A stretch of DNA of 9,971 nt. Source: Hyphomicrobiales bacterium (GTDB lineage Bacteria > Pseudomonadota > Alphaproteobacteria > Rhizobiales > Aestuariivirgaceae). The notes beneath the pieces were generated by a model that was given only the letters and a program-made list of their open reading frames with translations, was not told the origin of the DNA and did no database searches. Positions 5,687 to 9,971 of this stretch are shown here, piece by piece; the first letter of the stretch is position 1, and every line of letters starts with the position of its first letter. A program made the translations under genes and the position numbers. Where the stretch lies: contig JABDJG010000365.1 in NCBI GenBank assembly GCA_013002595.1, positions 1 to 9,971 of the forward strand, written 5' to 3'.

Positions 5687-6394
5687 ATGACAGCAACCGT
5701 ATTCAAAGCCGAAGGCCTCACCAAGACCTATCTGACCGGAGATGTTGCGGTACACGCGCTTCGCGGTGTCGATCTGGAACTGTTTGAAGGTGAATTGTCG
5801 GTCATGCTCGGGCCCTCGGGCAGCGGCAAGTCGACACTGTTGAACATCCTTGGCGGGCTCGACACAGCGACGTCCGGTTTGGCGCGGTTCAAGGATTTGC
5901 AGCTGACCGGTATCGGTGAGCATGAGCTGACGCTGTACCGGCGCCACCACGTCGGCTTTGTTTTCCAGTTCTACAATCTCATTCCAAGTCTGACCGCGCT
6001 GGAGAATGTTGCTCTGGTGACCGAGATCGCCGACGATCCGATGCGGCCCGAGGAGGCTCTTGACCTGGTCGCGCTGGGCGAGCGTCAGAATCATTTTCCA
6101 GCCCAGATGTCCGGCGGCGAGCAACAGCGCGTCGCAATTGCCCGCGCCATTGCCAAACGGCCTGAAGTGCTGTTGTGCGATGAGCCAACTGGCGCTCTCG
6201 ACAGCAAGACCGGCGTGCTGGTGCTCGAGGCGCTCACGACGGTCAACCGCGAACTCAACACGACAACCGCAGTGATCACCCACAATGCCGAGACCCGCAA
6301 AATCGCCCATCGCGTGTTCTACTTTCATGACGGGCGCATTGCCCGGATGGAGGTCAACAAGCAGCGGCTTGAGCCGCATGAAGTGAAATGGTGA
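5687..6394 (+). CDS. ABC transporter ATP-binding protein (MacB/LolD/DevA-like)
   Basis: This is a complete 235-residue ABC ATPase that powers the adjacent FtsX-type permease from the cytoplasmic face. Walker A is GPSGSGKST (42-50), the Q-loop is in FQFYN (93-97), the signature is SGGEQQ (142-147), Walker B with catalytic Glu is VLLCDEP (161-167) and the switch histidine is in ITHN (197-200). Length and sequence fit the MacB/LolD/DevA group that works with FtsX-fold permeases rather than import systems. ATG 5687 is chosen because family homology begins right after it; an in-frame TTG at 5669 would add six residues of no family character. The gene is first in the operon, and its TGA (6392-6394) is 7 nt before the permease ATG. 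The FNR-type box and -10 at 5608-5648 are its likely promoter. Confidence 0.93.
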   Translation: MTATVFKAEGLTKTYLTGDVAVHALRGVDLELFEGELSVMLGPSGSGKSTLLNILGGLDTATSGLARFKDLQLTGIGEHELTLYRRHHVGFVFQFYNLIPSLTALENVALVTEIADDPMRPEEALDLVALGERQNHFPAQMSGGEQQRVAIARAIAKRPEVLLCDEPTGALDSKTGVLVLEALTTVNRELNTTTAVITHNAETRKIAHRVFYFHDGRIARMEVNKQRLEPHEVKW

Positions 6395-6401
6395 GGCCAG
6401 C

Positions 6402-8765
6402 ATGAATGCGCTTGATAAAAAGCTGCTTCGCGATGTGATGCATATCTGGACGCAGGTTCTGGCTGTCGCCTTGGTGATGGCGGCTGGTGTGGCAACCATC
6501 ATCATTGCGATCGGGGCGCATCGCTCACTGGAGGAAACGCGAGCCGCCTACTACGAGCGTTATCGCTTTGCTGACGTCTTTTCCGGCGCAACGCGGGCAC
6601 CAGCTTCTATCGTGGAGCGGATTGGCCGAATTCCAGGTGTTGCAGTTGCCGAAGGCCGTATCGTCAAACCCCTGCTGTTGGATGTCGAGGGCATGCCCGA
6701 ACCTGCCTCGGGTCTCGCCATCTCCTTACCCGAGGGCCGTCCACCGCATCTCAATGACTTCTTCATGCGGGCTGGCCGGCTGCCCAAGGCGGATGCAGGA
6801 TTTGAGGCGGTCATTGCTGAACGGTTTGCCAACGCCCACAAATTTGTTCCCGGTTCGCGGTTTGAGGCCGTCATCAACGGGCGCAAACGCGTCCTGTCAG
6901 TAACCGGTATCGCACTGTCGCCTGAGTACATCTATGCCTTGGGGCCTGGTGATGTCATGCCCGACGACCGCCGGTTCGCCATTCTGTGGATGGCCGAAGA
7001 GACGCTGGAGGCAGCCTTCGACCTCGATGGCGCGGTGAATTCGGTCTCGGTGAAACTGATGAAGGGCGCATCCGAGCCGGCAGTTATCGAGCAGCTCGAT
7101 CAACTGCTGGCGCGCTATGGTGGCCTTGGCGCCTATGGCCGCAAGGACCAGCTCTCGCATGCCTTTCTTGATTCCGAACTGGAAGAACTGAAGGGCATGC
7201 GCAATGTCCTGCCGCCGATCTTCATGGTGGTGACGGCCTTCCTGATCAATATGATTATGACGCGCCTGATTGCCCTGGAGCGCGAGCAGATCGGGCTGCT
7301 CAAGGCGGTGGGATACGGCCGTGCCGCGATCGCCTGGCATTATGTCAAACTGGTCCTGATTATCAGTTGTATCGGCATTGTAATCGGCTATGGGATGGGA
7401 CAATGGCTGGGGCACGGGCTGACGCGCCTTTATGCCAGGTTCTTCAGCTACCCGTTTTTGATCTTCGACAACAGTGCAGACGTTTTCATTCTTGCCGCAG
7501 CCATCACCATCGCGGCCGGCCTTTTGGGCGCCTCGAGTGCGGTTTGGCACGCGGCTGCGCTGCCGCCAGCTGTTGCCATGCGGCCGCCGGCACCGACCGC
7601 ATACCGGACCTTGATGATCGGCAAGTTCAATCCGTTCGCCGTGTTTGATCAGATGACGCGAATGACCATCCGGCATATGATCCGCCGGCCGGTCCGGGCA
7701 GCAGGCACGCTTTTGGGGATCGCGTTATCGTTGTCGGTGTTGATTTCGTCCCTGTTCGTTTTCGACGCCATCGAGTTCATGATTGACATGTTGTATTTCC
7801 GTGCCGACCGGCAGCATGCAACGCTGTTTTTTTCCGACGACAAGCATATGCGGACCATCCATGAGACCGCTCGTCTGCCCGGTGTCATCAGGACCGAACC
7901 TGCTCGCGCGGTTTCGGCACGCATTCGCCATGGCCACCTGTCCCGGCGGGTATCGGTGGTCGGCAAACCGGCTGGTGCGCAGTTGAGCCGGGTGCTTGAT
8001 CTTGAGATGCAACCTGTCGCCATGCCGCGCAGCGGGATCGTCCTGTCCGACAAACTGGCCAGGCTGCTTGATGTGACCACCGGAAACTACGTGACGGTGG
8101 AATTGCTGGAGGGGCGTCGGCGGGTATTCGATGTCGTTGTTGCCGGCAAGATACGCAGCTATATCGGGTTGCTGGCCGCCATGGACATGGACAGCCTAAA
8201 TGAGCTGGCCGGTGAAGGTCAGGTCATTTCCGCTGTCCACATGGCGGTCGACACCTCCAGGACAGAGGCGCTGTACGGCAAGGTCAAGGAACTGCCGGCT
8301 GTCGCGTCGATTACCTTGCAGCGGGTCTCGTTGGCCCGGTTCCGCGACACCCTGGCGAAAAACATCACCACGATGATGCTGGTCTACACCTCGCTTGGCG
8401 TGATCATTGCTTTCGGCGTGGCCTACAACAGTGCCCGCATCCAACTGTCGGAACGGGCCCGCGAATTGGCCAGCCTGAGAGTGCTCGGTTTCACCCGGGC
8501 TGAAGTGTCCCGTATCCTGCTCAACGAGCTGGCAATCCTGACGGTACTGGCCCTGCCGATCGGCTGGGTCGGTGGTTACAGTCTTGCCTGGCTGGTTGCC
8601 AAGGGCCTGGACACCGAAGTCCACCGCATCCCGTTCGTTATCGATCGCGATACCTTTGCCTGGGCCAGCGTGGTGCTGATTGTTGCGGTCGCATTATCGG
8701 CCTTAATCGTACGGTTGCGGATCAATAAACTGGACCTGATTGCGGTCCTCAAGACGAGGGATTAG
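6402..8765 (+). CDS. ABC transporter permease with two FtsX domains
   Basis: This 787-residue inner-membrane permease is built as two halves. Hydrophobic helices fall at about 15-39, 270-292, 315-337, 361-383, 433-456, 658-680, 706-735 and 753-772, eight in all. Each half has one N-terminal helix, a large periplasmic domain of about 200 residues, then a three-helix FtsX domain. After the first FtsX helix of each half there is a matching cytoplasmic coupling segment (EREQIGLLKAVGYG at 293-306 and RARELASLRVLGF at 685-697), which supports an internal duplication. Double-FtsX permeases of this size move substrates out of the membrane or periplasm with an adaptor protein rather than importing. 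ATG 6402 is preceded by GTGAGG, which overlaps the ATPase stop. The adaptor gene starts 4 nt after its stop. The exported molecule is unknown. Confidence 0.9.
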   Translation: MNALDKKLLRDVMHIWTQVLAVALVMAAGVATIIIAIGAHRSLEETRAAYYERYRFADVFSGATRAPASIVERIGRIPGVAVAEGRIVKPLLLDVEGMPEPASGLAISLPEGRPPHLNDFFMRAGRLPKADAGFEAVIAERFANAHKFVPGSRFEAVINGRKRVLSVTGIALSPEYIYALGPGDVMPDDRRFAILWMAEETLEAAFDLDGAVNSVSVKLMKGASEPAVIEQLDQLLARYGGLGAYGRKDQLSHAFLDSELEELKGMRNVLPPIFMVVTAFLINMIMTRLIALEREQIGLLKAVGYGRAAIAWHYVKLVLIISCIGIVIGYGMGQWLGHGLTRLYARFFSYPFLIFDNSADVFILAAAITIAAGLLGASSAVWHAAALPPAVAMRPPAPTAYRTLMIGKFNPFAVFDQMTRMTIRHMIRRPVRAAGTLLGIALSLSVLISSLFVFDAIEFMIDMLYFRADRQHATLFFSDDKHMRTIHETARLPGVIRTEPARAVSARIRHGHLSRRVSVVGKPAGAQLSRVLDLEMQPVAMPRSGIVLSDKLARLLDVTTGNYVTVELLEGRRRVFDVVVAGKIRSYIGLLAAMDMDSLNELAGEGQVISAVHMAVDTSRTEALYGKVKELPAVASITLQRVSLARFRDTLAKNITTMMLVYTSLGVIIAFGVAYNSARIQLSERARELASLRVLGFTRAEVSRILLNELAILTVLALPIGWVGGYSLAWLVAKGLDTEVHRIPFVIDRDTFAWASVVLIVAVALSALIVRLRINKLDLIAVLKTRD
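8756..8761 (+). promoter_or_regulatory. Ribosome binding site of the adaptor gene
   Basis: GAGGGA, 8 nt before ATG 8770, lies inside the last codons of the permease. It fixes the adaptor start and shows tight coupling within the operon. Confidence 0.6.
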
Positions 8766-8769
8766 CCCA

Positions 8770-9971
8770 ATGTCTGCCTCCTGGATCAAAAAGAGCATTA
8801 CCGGAATGGCCGTGGCTGTGGTCGTCGTCGGCGCTTTTTATGCACTGCGGCCGTTGCCTGTACCGGTCGACACGGCCGTAATCGACCGCGGTGCCCTGAG
8901 CGTCACGATTGATGAAGAGGGCAAGACCCGCATCAGGGAAGTTTTCATGGTTTCGGCGCCGGTGGCCGGCAAGATGCTTCGCGCGCCCCTGGAGGTTGGT
9001 GACAAGGTCATTGCCGGCAAGACGATTGTGTCGGTCATCGAACCGACATCCCCGACGTTTCTCGATGTGCGCTCGCGACGCGAGTTGCAGGCGGTGGTCG
9101 CTGCAGCTTCTGCCGCTGTCTCTCTGGCGTCGTCCGAGGTCGAAAAGGCCAATTCGGAGCTCAAATTTGCCGAAAAGGATTTAAAGCGGGCCAATGCGCT
9201 GTCCAAGACCAGTGTCATATCGGAGAAAGCCCAGGAGCAGGCAGAGCTCGATGTTGACAGCAAGAAAGCACTATTGGCCATAGCGGAAGCGACGCTGGAA
9301 TTGCGTCGCCACGAACTCAACAGTGCCCGGGCGAGGCTGATTGAACCGCAAAGCCCCGATATGGTCTCCGATATCGGTGGCTGTTGTATCGAGGTCAGGG
9401 CGCCGGTCAGCGGTCAGGTGCTCAAGATTATCGCCGAAAGCGAACAAGTGGTCGCCTCCGGTGCGCTGCTGGCCGAGATCGGCAACCCAAATGATCTGGA
9501 GATCATCGTGGAACTGTTGTCCAGCGCTGCTGTGAAGATTGCGCCCGGGGCTCCAGCCACTATCGAGAATTGGGGCGGTTCGAAAAACCTTTCGGCAAAG
9601 GTGACGAAGATCGAGCCGACCGGTTTTACCAAGGTTTCAGCGCTTGGCGTTGAAGAGCAGCGTGTCAATGTGCTGCTGGAGCTGACCGATCCGCCCCAGG
9701 ATTGGGCAGCGCTTGGCCATGAGTTCCGGGTCTTTGTGAAGATCGCGCAATGGCAAAGCAACGATGTTCTGCGCGCAGCGCTCAGCGCCTTGTTCCGGGA
9801 CGGCAATGACTGGGCCGTCTACAAGCTGGTCGAAGGCCGGGCACAGCTGACCGGGATCAGCATAGACCACCGCAATGCACATGTGGCCGAGGTCGTTGGC
9901 GGTCTGAATGAGGGCGATGAGGTGATCCTGTATCCGAGCGACCGTGTCGATGACGATGTACGGGTGATCAG
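8770..9971 (+). CDS. HlyD/RND-type periplasmic adaptor (membrane fusion protein), 3' end missing
   Basis: The frame is open from ATG 8770 to the window edge, giving 400 residues without a stop. A single N-terminal membrane helix (about 10-26) anchors the protein, with the rest in the periplasm. The first half of the lipoyl/barrel-sandwich domain is at 57-92 (VSAPVAGKMLRAPLEVGDKV). A helical hairpin rich in Ala, Glu and Lys spans about 103-190, and the second lipoyl half is at 206-247 (RAPVSGQVLKI). Beta-barrel segments and a C-terminal membrane-proximal domain follow (GLNEGDEVILYPSDRV at 378-393). Such adaptors usually end soon after this last motif, so only a few residues are probably missing. 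Adaptors of this kind join MacB/DevCA-like transporters to an outer-membrane channel. The adjacent cysteines C205-C206 at the start of the second lipoyl half are unusual. It is third in the operon after the ATPase and permease. Confidence 0.9.
   Translation, partial: MSASWIKKSITGMAVAVVVVGAFYALRPLPVPVDTAVIDRGALSVTIDEEGKTRIREVFMVSAPVAGKMLRAPLEVGDKVIAGKTIVSVIEPTSPTFLDVRSRRELQAVVAAASAAVSLASSEVEKANSELKFAEKDLKRANALSKTSVISEKAQEQAELDVDSKKALLAIAEATLELRRHELNSARARLIEPQSPDMVSDIGGCCIEVRAPVSGQVLKIIAESEQVVASGALLAEIGNPNDLEIIVELLSSAAVKIAPGAPATIENWGGSKNLSAKVTKIEPTGFTKVSALGVEEQRVNVLLELTDPPQDWAALGHEFRVFVKIAQWQSNDVLRAALSALFRDGNDWAVYKLVEGRAQLTGISIDHRNAHVAEVVGGLNEGDEVILYPSDRVDDDVRVI

Noticed and set aside
5550..5696. 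N-terminal extension of the Host_attach protein to a start at 5696
   Set aside because: It would cross the perfect FNR-type box and lacks family sequence. ATG 5549 has GGGAG at good spacing.
5642..6505. Long minus-strand open frame (287 codons) opposite the ABC ATPase
   Set aside because: It is antisense to an ATPase with every diagnostic motif intact, and its translation shows no domain or sensible N-terminus. It is a composition shadow.
6897..7676. Minus-strand open frame (259 codons) opposite the permease
   Set aside because: The translation is rich in His, Arg, Gln and Asp with no recognisable motif. It is a shadow of the FtsX permease gene.
9414..9806. Minus-strand open frames opposite the adaptor gene
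   Set aside because: The plus strand encodes a continuous HlyD-type protein with all expected segments; the minus frames have none.

Overview
The window looks like chromosomal DNA from an alphaproteobacterium, probably a Rhizobiales-type organism. The grounds are moderately high G+C, alphaproteobacterial-style FixK/FnrL regulator sequence, densely packed short operons with GTG/TTG starts and short overlaps, and a CTAGAGCG-type palindrome between genes. No species can be named from sequence alone. I see no tRNA, rRNA, CRISPR array, insertion sequence, phage gene or origin, and no gene-free stretch longer than about 150 bases.

Layout. (1) 1-869, plus strand: the C-terminal part of a Crp/Fnr-family regulator whose recognition helix carries the FNR-type E-x-x-S-R signature, overlapped by a small alpha/beta protein of unknown function. 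(2) 917-2545, minus strand: a 12-helix MFS-type carrier of the BT1 (folate/biopterin) family. (3) 2694-3550, plus strand: a tiny exported cysteine-containing protein overlapping a monohaem cytochrome c with a His/Met-rich N-terminal segment. (4) 5549-3520, minus strand: a Host_attach-family protein coupled through a GTGA overlap to a two-domain phosphotransferase-like/P-loop kinase protein. (5) 5687-9971, plus strand: an ABC exporter operon in the order ATPase, double-FtsX permease, HlyD-type periplasmic adaptor. The adaptor runs off the window end.

What ties the window together is regulation. Three sequences fit the TTGA-N6-TCAA operator of FNR/FixK/DNR proteins: a perfect TTGATCCCGATCAA at 5608-5621 between the Host_attach and ABC operons; TTGATCCAAGTCAA at 2646-2659 ahead of the cytochrome pair; and TTGATCTGCCTCAA at 260-273 inside the regulator gene, ahead of the small unknown gene. 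A pattern with eight fixed bases should occur about once in 65 kb by chance. Two of the three have a -10-like hexamer at the spacing of a class II FNR promoter, and the third has a weaker one.

My reading (inference) is a compact low-oxygen or nitric-oxide-responsive regulon encoded beside its probable regulator: a cytochrome for altered respiration, an envelope exporter, and a stress pair whose kinase-like member resembles the architecture of the mycobacterial DosR-regulon protein Rv2004c. No gene here identifies the signal or the exported substrate.
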